Positions 51,320 to 59,374 of a DNA stretch of 64,000 nt are shown in pieces; the first letter of the stretch is position 1; the number at the start of each line of letters is the position of its first letter. The notes under the pieces are model-generated. The model did not search any database. It had not been told where the DNA came from and saw only the letters and a program-made list of their open reading frames with translations. This DNA comes from Abditibacteriaceae bacterium (GTDB lineage: Bacteria; Armatimonadota; Abditibacteriia; Abditibacteriales; Abditibacteriaceae), in the NCBI GenBank assembly GCA_019239895.1, contig JAFAZH010000041.1, forward strand, positions 124,001 to 188,000, given 5' to 3'. A program made the translations under genes and the position numbers.

Positions 51320-53947
51320 ATGTCATTAACACCTCTATTCCCTTCGCAAACACAAAATAAGCACGCGAACCATTTGCCATTTTCTGTCAGGCCAATGGCA
51401 ACTGCCGTTATATTGGGCATCATGCTGGCCTTGCTTTTGAGTGGAGCAACCGACCGGGTGGCTCAGGCTGTTCCGATTCAAGTTACTTATACCGATAGCC
51501 CCGGCGAGGGGTTTTTTGACCCCAATTTAGGCGCGGCGCGGCGCAATGCTTTTGAAGCCGCTGCGAGTCAATGGTCGCAACTCTTGCCGGGAAATATCCC
51601 CGTGGTGATTGATGCTTCGATGGATCCTTTAGATGGCGACTCACAATCCGCTGTCTTAGGTTCGGCTGGCCCTCGTGATTTCGAGGTTGATGCGGCGGGC
51701 TTGCCGCTGCCGCACGTTTATTATCCAGTGGCCTTAGCGAACGAGCTAACAGGGGAAGACCTGAATCAAGGTAGCCCTGAAATAGACGCGCAATTTAACA
51801 GCAGGCTTGATAGTGGCCAATTGCTCGGCGGCGAGAAGTTCTATTATGGGCTGGATGGCAACCCGCCGGGTGATGACATTGATTTTTACTCGGTCATTTT
51901 GCATGAATTATGTCATGGCCTGGGCTTTATAGACTCAACTAATGAGGACGGCTCCTATGGTTTCAACAATCAACCTGATGTTTTTGATACCTTCGTGGCG
52001 ACGGGGCCTGCCCTAAATGCGACTCGCGTGCCTACGCTCAGCCAATCCGACCGCGCTGTGGCCTTCGCGAGTAACTCGCTTTACTTTGCCGGGCCAAACA
52101 CCAATGCGGTTGGGGGTGGCGTGAACGCACGGCTCTATGCGCCTAATCCCTATGAACCAGGCTCCAGTGTCGGTCACCTGGATGAAAATACCTATCATGG
52201 CGTTAACGAATTAATGACGCCTGTTATGACCGAGGTTAGCCACGTTCCGGGGCCAGTCACCCTCGCCATCATGCATGACCTTGGCTGGGGCAATAATAAC
52301 ACGACACCGACGCCCACTCCAACTCCCATTGTGAGCGGCCCCACGCCGACGCCGCTACCAGTAAATAGGCCCGCTAATGATAACTTTGTCAATGCGCAGG
52401 CTATTAGTGGCAACTCCGGCAAAGTCACGGGCACCAATGTGAATGCCACCAAGGAGACGGGGGAGCCTTCACATTCACCCGATAATAATGCGGGTGGAGC
52501 ATCCGTCTGGTATCGCTGGACGGCTCCGGCCAATGGCAAAGTGACTTTTACCACCGCAGGCAGTAATTTCGATACGGTGTTAGCTGTATATACGGGGAGT
52601 AGCGTGGGCGCATTGACCCGCGTTGGCACCGCTAATGATGATGTCTCTTCCACCGTGCATACCAGCAGCGTTACCATCAGTGTGGCTGGCGGCACGGTTT
52701 ACAGAATCGCCGTAGATGGCTATAAAGAACCTATCGTAGATATGGGGTCGGTGGTGCTGAACTGGACATTTACGGCCACTGCTCCCACCAGCCCACTCAA
52801 CAATAATTTCGCAGCCGCGCAGGTGCTCAGCGGTAATTCCGGCAGTGTGCGGGGCACCAATGGCAATGCCACCAAGGAAACGGGTGAGATTAATCACGCT
52901 GGGAATCTTGGTGGCAAATCAGTCTGGTATCGCTGGACAGCCCCCGCTAATGGCAAAGTGACTTTCAGCACGGTCGGCAGCAATTTTAATACGCTACTTG
53001 GGGTCTATACCGGAACGGCGGTGAATGCTCTCAAGTTCGTGGCATCTAATAATGATGTCAGTAGCACCAATAAAGCGAGTAGTGTCACCTTCAACGTGGT
53101 CGCTGGCACGATTTATAGAATTGCCGTAGATGGGTTTAATAGCACCACTACAATGGCTAATGCGGCGTCTGGCAATATCATCCTAAATTGGATCTTTACA
53201 GTCGCTGCTCCCACGGCCCCGGCTAACAATAACTTTGCCAATGCGCAGGTTCTTAGTGGCAAGGCGGGCAAAGTGACGGGCACTAGTGTCAATGCCACGA
53301 AGGAAACTGGCGAGCCAACGAACCCACTGAATGCAGGTGGCAAGTCGGTGTGGTATCGCTGGACGGCACCAGCCAACGGCACTGCCACTTTTAATACTCT
53401 TGGCAGCAACTTCGATACGATCATGGCTGTTTACACCGGTTCCAGCCTGAATGCGTTGGCCCTCATTGACAAGAATGATGATGCGGCTGGTCAAACCAGC
53501 AGCGTTACCATTAAAGTCGTGGCGGGTAAAATTTATCAGATTGCGGTGGATGGCTTTAACGCGACTATTGTTCCCACCAATGCCGCGAGTGGCAGCATCG
53601 TGCTGAACTGGTCATTCACCCCCTCGGCTACACTCACGGCCAGTAATAATTCAGCGGTGCGCTTGTCCACTGCGGGGGCAGAAGCCGCAACCGGATTAAT
53701 CCATCTGCGCTTTAGTGGTGCCATAGATGCTACAATTGCTGCCGATCCGGGTAGCTACTCTGTGACGGTTAATGGCGTGGCGGTGCCAGTGGAGAGCGCC
53801 GCTTATGCCAGCAACAATCAGACTGTCAGCCTCGCCCTGCCTGAATCCGCTTTGCGCTTGGGTGATGCCGTCGTGGTGCATTGGAATTTGCGCGATGCCC
53901 AAGACGGAGTATTAGTGGGTCAAGTTGGGCCAGTGGCGGCTCGGTAG
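51320..53947 (+). CDS. Secreted zinc metalloprotease with three tandem beta-sandwich domains
   Basis: An 875-residue protein; ATG at 51320 is chosen because a signal/TM (ATAVILGIMLALLLSGA) follows, whereas the longer frame overlaps the previous gene. Protease domain: HELCHGLGFID with H195, E196, H199 and D205 in the third-ligand position (HExxHxxGxxD). A Thr/Pro-rich linker (TPTPTPTPIVSGPTPTPLP) leads to three copies of a domain of about 140 residues (about 351-491, 492-633, 634-766), each with NNNFANAQVLSG-, TKETGE-, SVWYRWTAP-, and RIAVDG-type blocks, resembling prepeptidase C-terminal (PPC) modules. A final Ig-like domain ends the protein. Secreted proteolysis or surface binding is inferred. 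Confidence 0.82.
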   Translation: MSLTPLFPSQTQNKHANHLPFSVRPMATAVILGIMLALLLSGATDRVAQAVPIQVTYTDSPGEGFFDPNLGAARRNAFEAAASQWSQLLPGNIPVVIDASMDPLDGDSQSAVLGSAGPRDFEVDAAGLPLPHVYYPVALANELTGEDLNQGSPEIDAQFNSRLDSGQLLGGEKFYYGLDGNPPGDDIDFYSVILHELCHGLGFIDSTNEDGSYGFNNQPDVFDTFVATGPALNATRVPTLSQSDRAVAFASNSLYFAGPNTNAVGGGVNARLYAPNPYEPGSSVGHLDENTYHGVNELMTPVMTEVSHVPGPVTLAIMHDLGWGNNNTTPTPTPTPIVSGPTPTPLPVNRPANDNFVNAQAISGNSGKVTGTNVNATKETGEPSHSPDNNAGGASVWYRWTAPANGKVTFTTAGSNFDTVLAVYTGSSVGALTRVGTANDDVSSTVHTSSVTISVAGGTVYRIAVDGYKEPIVDMGSVVLNWTFTATAPTSPLNNNFAAAQVLSGNSGSVRGTNGNATKETGEINHAGNLGGKSVWYRWTAPANGKVTFSTVGSNFNTLLGVYTGTAVNALKFVASNNDVSSTNKASSVTFNVVAGTIYRIAVDGFNSTTTMANAASGNIILNWIFTVAAPTAPANNNFANAQVLSGKAGKVTGTSVNATKETGEPTNPLNAGGKSVWYRWTAPANGTATFNTLGSNFDTIMAVYTGSSLNALALIDKNDDAAGQTSSVTIKVVAGKIYQIAVDGFNATIVPTNAASGSIVLNWSFTPSATLTASNNSAVRLSTAGAEAATGLIHLRFSGAIDATIAADPGSYSVTVNGVAVPVESAAYASNNQTVSLALPESALRLGDAVVVHWNLRDAQDGVLVGQVGPVAAR

Positions 53948-53978
53948 AAGAGTTGGCTCAGAGTTGTAAATGAACTTT

Positions 53979-54020
53979 AGCACACTAACCGCGCTCTACA
54001 GGAGACGTGGTTAGTGTGCT
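53979..54020 (+). terminator. Terminator after the metalloprotease gene
   Basis: 12-bp stem AGCACACTAACC (53979-53990) with its complement at 54009-54020, followed by CTTTAG. Confidence 0.75.
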
Positions 54021-54125
54021 CTTTAGGGACTGGATTCTTCTATAATCCAACGGAATTGCAGCGGGAGTCGAGATTTGATTCACTTAGCGCATCCTAAACA
54101 CGTTTCTTTGGAGGCCGCTTAATTC

Positions 54126-55277
54126 ATGCAATCTACTCTATTCGTGGTACCGGGTCTGATAGCGTTAGCCGGGCTGATGACTCTCACTGGCACCGCCGAA
54201 AGTGCGACTACGGCGCACAGCCGCATTACCAGGAAATCCTTCGGCAAAGCCCCCGATGGACATCCGATTAGCTTATACACCTTGACCAACGCGCATGGTA
54301 TGGAAGCCAGGATCACCAATTATGGTGGTATTGTGGTTTCCCTCACCGCCCCGGATCGGAATGGCAAATTCGGCGATGTCGTGCTGGGCTACTCAACGAT
54401 AGATGGCTACATTAAGAACAGCCCCTATTTTGGCGCTCTTATCGGACGTTATGGCAACCGCATCGCTAAAGGCCACTTCACGTTAGATGGTCACACTTAT
54501 AAGCTGGCCGTCAATAATGGGCCAAATAGCTTGCATGGTGGCAAGAAGGGTTTTGATAAGGTGGTGTGGCAAGCGCACGAAGTGCGTGCCCGCAATGGCG
54601 TTGGGCTGGCTCTGCATTACCTGAGCAAAGATGGTGAAGAGGGTTATCCCGGCAACCTGTCGGTGGATGTGCTCTATACGCTCACCAATAACAACGAGTT
54701 GCGCATTGATTATAAGGCCACCACCGATAAGGATACGGTGCTCAACCTGACCAATCACTCTTATTTCAACCTGGCGGGTCAGGGCAACGGTGATGTGCTG
54801 GGGCACCTGATGATGATTAATGCGGACAAATTTACTCCTATTGATAAGACCTCCATTCCCCTGGGCGATCTGAAGCCCGTGCAGGTCACGCCCTTTGACT
54901 TCCGCAAGCCCACCGCGATTGGGGCGCGCATCAACGAGCAGGATCAACAGCTCAAGTTTGGCACGGGCTACGACCATAACTTCGTGCTGAATCGTAAAGG
55001 AACTGGCCTTTCCCTGGCCGCGCGAGCTTATGAACCCAAGACGGGCAGAGTGTTGGAAGCCTACACCACCCAACCGGGAGTACAGTTCTATACAGGCAAC
55101 TTCTTGGATGGTACGATCAAAGGCAAGGGTGGCAAAGTGTACAAGCAGCGTTACGCTTTCTGCCTGGAAACTCAGCATTACCCCGATTCACCCAATCGCC
55201 CGGATTTTCCCACTACGGTCTTGAAGCCGGGGCAGACGTATAAGCAGACAACCGTTTACAAGTTCTCCGCTCGATAA
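54126..55277 (+). CDS. galM: Aldose 1-epimerase (mutarotase), exported
   Basis: A 383-residue galactose mutarotase-like enzyme with a signal peptide (VVPGLIALAGLMTLTGTAES), so likely extracytoplasmic. It interconverts alpha and beta anomers of aldoses. Family blocks: ITNYGGIVVSLTAPDRNGKF, PYFGALIGRYGNRIAKGHFT, NLTNHSYFNLAGQGNGDVLG (catalytic His), GYDHNFVLN, TTQPGVQFYTGNF and AFCLETQHYPDSPNRPDFPT with the catalytic Glu. GGAGG lies upstream. It would prepare sugars released by the secreted glycosidases for uptake. Confidence 0.93.
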   Translation: MQSTLFVVPGLIALAGLMTLTGTAESATTAHSRITRKSFGKAPDGHPISLYTLTNAHGMEARITNYGGIVVSLTAPDRNGKFGDVVLGYSTIDGYIKNSPYFGALIGRYGNRIAKGHFTLDGHTYKLAVNNGPNSLHGGKKGFDKVVWQAHEVRARNGVGLALHYLSKDGEEGYPGNLSVDVLYTLTNNNELRIDYKATTDKDTVLNLTNHSYFNLAGQGNGDVLGHLMMINADKFTPIDKTSIPLGDLKPVQVTPFDFRKPTAIGARINEQDQQLKFGTGYDHNFVLNRKGTGLSLAARAYEPKTGRVLEAYTTQPGVQFYTGNFLDGTIKGKGGKVYKQRYAFCLETQHYPDSPNRPDFPTTVLKPGQTYKQTTVYKFSAR

Positions 55278-55307
55278 CTGTTGCCGCAAGCCGTGGATGT
55301 CAAAACA

Positions 55308-55350
55308 AACGAGCCAGATAATCGCATCTCCTGCGGCTATCTGGCTCGTT
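55308..55350 (+). terminator. Terminator after galM
   Basis: AACGAGCCAGATA (55308-55320) pairs with its exact complement at 55338-55350, with an inner TCGCA/TGCGG hairpin, followed by ACATTT. Confidence 0.8.
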
Positions 55351-55373
55351 ACATTTAACTGGTTTTGTCGGAT

Positions 55374-55511
55374 GCCAGGCGGCTCAAGCCGCAGGCAACA
55401 ACGGCGCAAAGCCTGCCTGCGCAGGCTCACTCAAAGGATAGACTTCATGTTCCACTGAGAGTCCGCGCAGGCGGACTTCGCGCTGTTGTTGCCGCGAATT
55501 GATTCGCCCGC
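55374..55511. repeat. Family A compound inverted repeat (copy A2)
   Basis: Left arm contains GGCGGCTCAAGCCGCAGGCA, CAACAACGGCG and GCCTGCCTGCGCAGGC; right arm contains GTCCGCGCAGGCGGAC, GCGCTGTTGTTGC and GGCGAATTGATTCGCC read on the plus strand as its complement. Arms pair imperfectly but each internal hairpin is kept, with compensating base changes. Confidence 0.85.
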
Positions 55512-55553
55512 ATCTTCTATTAATCTAAGTCAATTGTCTTTAAACGAGTAAGC

Positions 55554-57629
55554 ATGAATACTTCTAAAGATAGCATCTCTCCCTTTCTCCTTAGCACCAT
55601 TCTTAGTATCGCTTTGTCGTCGCCGCTACTGGCGCAGGGCACTGCTACCGAGTCGAATACAACGTCTGCACCTCCTGTTTCGGCAACACGCCAGTTATTC
55701 AACTATCACCGAGATGATGCTACAGCCGGGCATATCACCAACATCCAGATCAATGCTGCGCACACGGCCACCGCGCCCGTGCAGCAGAATGTGTTTGGTA
55801 ACTTCTTAGAGCATCTGGGCGGAGTGGTGTATGAAGGCGTGTGGGCCGAAGTACTGCTCAATCCTAATCTGGAGCGCATTGAACCGCAGGAAACCGCGCC
55901 CCAATCCTGGGACTTCAATGGAGCCGCCACCTGGCAGGACAACGGCTATTTGTCCCCGCGCTGTGTGCGTCTCTCCGGGACGGATGGCACCCTGAGTCAG
56001 CGCGTGTTTTTGCCGACTCACCGCATTCGCAACTATTCTTTTAGCTTCTATACTCGTGTGCCCAATGGTAGCGGGCAAATTACCCTTGTGCTGCACGCGG
56101 GCGATGACCTGTCCGGGCCAGTTGTTCAGACCACAGCGTTAACTGTCACAGGTGCAACCTGGCAATTGCAGAAAGTGCATTGGAGCCTGCCTGCTCGTGG
56201 ACTTAACAAAGGGGAGCCAGCCCGTTTAGCCATCCGGCACACTGGTGGCAGTGATGTTGATGTAGACCAGATTGAAATATTCCCCGATGATGCGGTGCAT
56301 GGACTTGACCCCGACGTGCTGCGCGCGGCGCGAGCGTGGCATATCCCCATTTTGCGTCTGGCTGGTAATTTTTCCAGTGGCTATCACTGGCAGCAGGGGG
56401 TGGGGCTGCATGTGGCCCGTCCCACATTGCGCAACCCGGCCTGGGGCGGAGCCGAGACGAATCACTTTGGCACCGATGAGTTCCTGGAATTTTCGCGTCA
56501 GGTCGGAGCCGTGCCGCAAATTGCCGTTAACGCTGGCAATGGCACCGCAGAAGAAGCGGCGGCCTGGGTGCATTATTGTAATGACAGAAGTTTTCAGGTG
56601 CCCATCTGGGAAATCGGCAACGAGCTATATGGCGGCTGGCAAATCGGCCACACCGATGCGGCGGGTAATGCGGAGCGATTTGTGCGCTTCCGCGATGCCA
56701 TGCTCCAGGCCGACCGGCGTATAAAGATTATTGCCACTGGCAAAGGTGATGAATTTTTGCCGGATGGCGTGGGGCGCGACTTGGCCTGGAACGAGGCTGT
56801 GCTGCGTGCGGCGATGGCCAATGGCGGACAAATCCCCGATTACATTTCCATTCATCCTTTAGTGGGACTATCTGGCCCGTTCCAGGGAACTTCCTATGCC
56901 GAGACCTACGAGAGTGCAATGGCACACCCGGCGTTTCTCGACCAGACCCTTCTGCCCGCTTTAGCGCAACAGATCATCAATATCGAAGGGCCGCAAATCC
57001 GTACTCGCATTGCGCCCACTGAGTGGGGCATCATTATTGGTGGCGACCGCTGGGCGGAGGGGCCAAATCATGATGTGCTGGCCGGGGCTATCTTCAATGC
57101 TCTCACCTTGAACGCTTTTTTGCGCCATAGTGATTGGGTCACATTGGCGAACATGACTGCCCTGATGCACGGTGGCGGCATCAAAAAGCCCAATGGCGTG
57201 GTAATGGTAGACCCTCAGTATTACACGCAACAGTTATATGCGCTAGCCGCGCCACGTATTCCGGTGGAAACAACCTGGAGCGGCCCCGGAAGGGATGTGC
57301 CAGCGCGCAGTTTCCTGCCAGCCGCTTCCAATGTGCCCGATGTGGATGTATTTTCGGCCCTGAGTGCTGACCGCAGCCGCTTAACAGCGTTCCTGGTGAA
57401 TCGTAACCTGACCGAGACCCGACCAATACGTCTGAACGTGAATGGCTTTAACGGTCATCGAGTTTCTGCCACCATCTTAACCGCGCCAGATATTCAGGCG
57501 CGCAACACCTGGGAGCATCCTGACACCGTTGCGCCGCACGCCTTTCCTGTGCCAGCGGCCAGCACCTTGAATACTACGCCTATCATGCTGCCCCCGCATT
57601 CGTTGGTGGTGTTGACGGTGCAGCATTAA
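55554..57629 (+). CDS. Alpha-L-arabinofuranosidase, GH51
   Basis: A 691-residue enzyme with signal peptide (STILSIALSSPLLAQG). It removes L-arabinofuranose from arabinan and arabinoxylan. GH51 marks: VFGNFLEHLGGVVYEGVWAE at the barrel start, acid/base E357 in WEIGNELYGGWQIG, nucleophile E490 in APTEWGIII, and a C-terminal beta-sandwich (LTAFLVNRNLTETRPIRLNV). A carbohydrate-binding-like insert is at about 140-240 (LSQRVFLPTHRIRNYSFSFY). The last 47 bp overlap the convergent gene at 57583. Confidence 0.93.
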   Translation: MNTSKDSISPFLLSTILSIALSSPLLAQGTATESNTTSAPPVSATRQLFNYHRDDATAGHITNIQINAAHTATAPVQQNVFGNFLEHLGGVVYEGVWAEVLLNPNLERIEPQETAPQSWDFNGAATWQDNGYLSPRCVRLSGTDGTLSQRVFLPTHRIRNYSFSFYTRVPNGSGQITLVLHAGDDLSGPVVQTTALTVTGATWQLQKVHWSLPARGLNKGEPARLAIRHTGGSDVDVDQIEIFPDDAVHGLDPDVLRAARAWHIPILRLAGNFSSGYHWQQGVGLHVARPTLRNPAWGGAETNHFGTDEFLEFSRQVGAVPQIAVNAGNGTAEEAAAWVHYCNDRSFQVPIWEIGNELYGGWQIGHTDAAGNAERFVRFRDAMLQADRRIKIIATGKGDEFLPDGVGRDLAWNEAVLRAAMANGGQIPDYISIHPLVGLSGPFQGTSYAETYESAMAHPAFLDQTLLPALAQQIINIEGPQIRTRIAPTEWGIIIGGDRWAEGPNHDVLAGAIFNALTLNAFLRHSDWVTLANMTALMHGGGIKKPNGVVMVDPQYYTQQLYALAAPRIPVETTWSGPGRDVPARSFLPAASNVPDVDVFSALSADRSRLTAFLVNRNLTETRPIRLNVNGFNGHRVSATILTAPDIQARNTWEHPDTVAPHAFPVPAASTLNTTPIMLPPHSLVVLTVQH

Positions 57630-58353
57630 GTTGGTCATCTGGTAGGCTCAGGGCTAAGACTAAGCCCTGAATATTCTGACTCAGTTGGCGTAAGCGATGG
57701 AGTCGTTCCGTCTGGCTATCTTCGCGTTGGCCAGGCGGACAGGGGAGGTCGGTTATCAAAGGCACAATGCTATAGCCCAAACGCTGGGCGATGCCACAGA
57801 TAAAGGGACGCCAGCCCCAGCCAATATCACTTTGCACCAGTTCCAAATAGGGCACGAGGTCGCGGTGGAGGATGCAGGGGCCATAGAAGTAATCGGTTTC
57901 AATGCCGAAAGATTCAGTGCAGAGATGGTTACTCACCGTCTCCGCATATTGCTGCGATGGGGGATAGGTGGCAAAGCTGGCTGGCGAACGAGCCGCTAAG
58001 ACGACACCCACTTCCTTATCAGACGGAGCCTGAGCGATAAAGTCACGCAATTGGTTCTGGAAAAACCACTCTTTATCCGACTCGGTATAGAGAATAAACG
58101 GGTGTCCAGTCTCGTAAGCCGCATTCAAACTGCGCCTGGTTTGGGCCAGCACGCCAGGTTTATCTCGCTCTAAAACTCTGAAGTGAGGAAAACTGTGCAG
58201 GTAATCCATAAACGGCTGCACCGAGCCGCCATCGGTGATAAAGGTTGGTAATTCTTCCTGAGCCAAGCGGCCCATCGCGCCGCCCATGAGTTGCTCTTCA
58301 TCCTGGTTGCGTGCCCAGGTAATGGTGGCAACAGTAAGTTGGTCTTTGTTCAA
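57583..58353 (-). CDS. Glycosyltransferase-like protein, GT-A-type fold possible
   Basis: A 256-residue cytoplasmic protein, TTG start with AGGAAG upstream. LTVATITWARNQDEEQLMGG, LPTFITDGGSVQPFMDYLHS, KPGVLAQTRRSLNAAYETGH and FILYTESDKEWFFQNQL (with a D-rich loop) recall nucleotide-sugar-binding GT-A proteins, as does GYSIVPLITDLPCPPGQRED. No DxD motif is certain, so the family call is tentative. Its final residues lie in DNA overlapping the 3' end of the convergent GH51 gene. Confidence 0.6.
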   Translation of the reverse strand: MNKDQLTVATITWARNQDEEQLMGGAMGRLAQEELPTFITDGGSVQPFMDYLHSFPHFRVLERDKPGVLAQTRRSLNAAYETGHPFILYTESDKEWFFQNQLRDFIAQAPSDKEVGVVLAARSPASFATYPPSQQYAETVSNHLCTESFGIETDYFYGPCILHRDLVPYLELVQSDIGWGWRPFICGIAQRLGYSIVPLITDLPCPPGQREDSQTERLHRLRQLSQNIQGLVLALSLPDDQLNAAPSTPPTNAGAA

Positions 58354-58428
58354 GGGCTTCCTGATAAATGTTGTTTAGAAGACTATCAAATAATGGCTTC
58401 TGAGAGTTAGAGAGGACAGGAAGGTTGT

Positions 58429-58667
58429 TAGCCCTCACCCCGGCCTGCGACCTCCCCTCTCCCACTGCGTAGGCGAGGGGAGGCCGCACACGTAGTCTTC
58501 TCACAGCTAAAACAACCGCTGAGACGCTGAGAGCACAGAGGTAGAACAAGAAAATCCCCGCGCTCTACGTCTCTGCGATTTATTGTTAAGCTGAGCAGGT
58601 TTAAACTCGTGCTCCCCTTGCCTACGCAGTGGGAGAGGGGTGGCCGCAGGCCGGGGTGGGGGCTAAT
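58429..58667. repeat. Family C inverted repeat enclosing a family D inverted repeat
   Basis: Outer arms from 58429 (TTAGCCCTCACCCCGGCC start) and to 58667 are about 60 bases each and closely complementary. Nested in the loop is an unrelated inverted pair, AACAACCGCTGAGACGCTGA at 58511 with CTCTACGTCTCTGCG and TTGTT at 58563-58587. The right outer arm ends at the base before the minus-strand stop codon at 58668. It accounts for most of the 58354-58667 gap. Confidence 0.88.
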
Positions 58668-59195
58668 TTAAGGCCGTTCTAATTCATCTGAGATGCGCTT
58701 CATCTCTGCCAGGTTGTTAGCGTGCAGTGTAATGCCGATACCCTTATAGACCAGACGCGCCTTCTGGCAGCGTACCATGTGCTCGAAATCGGCAGTCTTT
58801 ACCTGCATCTCTAAACCATCATTTGACCCCACCGGAACCGAGTTTAATTTTACCTTGAGCTTTTTATAAGGTGTAAAAACCGTTGCCTTAGCGTCGGCTG
58901 GAATCGAGCGCCATTCGGGGTGTGGCACCGGGCCAGCAAATAAGACGCGCACAAATGGCACTTTGTATCGCTTGGAGCCAGCGGGCTTGAGGTCACACGC
59001 GGCGGTGACGGAGGTTCTATTATCCACCAGGGTCGAATCCGTTTGCAGGTGAACTATACCTGTTCTGTCGTTCGTGGTGGAATGCACGGCGCAAAGCACG
59101 GGCGCGGTCACCACGAACGTGGCAGCAACGCAGAACCAGCTTCCTGTGGCCTGACTCAGCATTGAAGCTTTAGGCGGTGGAAATTCTTTCAGCAT
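58668..59195 (-). CDS. Exported or membrane-anchored protein of unknown function
   Basis: A 175-residue protein from the ATG with AAAGGA upstream (an earlier in-frame ATG adds 12 residues without a site). A hydrophobic segment at about 15-38 (QATGSWFCVAATFVVTAPVL) may be a signal or anchor. The mature part has two cysteines in VTAACDLKP and HMVRCQKARL and beta-rich sequence (VPFVRVLFAGPVPHPEWRSI). No family recognised. Its stop abuts the family C repeat. Confidence 0.6.
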   Translation of the reverse strand: MLKEFPPPKASMLSQATGSWFCVAATFVVTAPVLCAVHSTTNDRTGIVHLQTDSTLVDNRTSVTAACDLKPAGSKRYKVPFVRVLFAGPVPHPEWRSIPADAKATVFTPYKKLKVKLNSVPVGSNDGLEMQVKTADFEHMVRCQKARLVYKGIGITLHANNLAEMKRISDELERP

Positions 59196-59273
59196 AGTAG
59201 GTGTCCTTTCATTTGCCACTAAATCCTGCAAGTCTCTTACCCAAAACCCTGTCTGAAAAGTGACTTCTGAACC

Positions 59274-59303
59274 TTGTAGGCATACTGCCGAAATAGGTAT
59301 ATT
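59274..59303 (+). promoter_or_regulatory. Candidate promoter of the GH2 gene
   Basis: TTGTAG (59274-59279), 18 bases, then TATATT (59298-59303), about 70 bp upstream of the GTG start. The -35 match is weak. Confidence 0.35.
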
Positions 59304-59374
59304 ATGCGGGGTGAGTCAAAACACAGGGGCTTGAGTGAAAGCTCCACAGCATATTGTGACTAAGGATCAGGATT

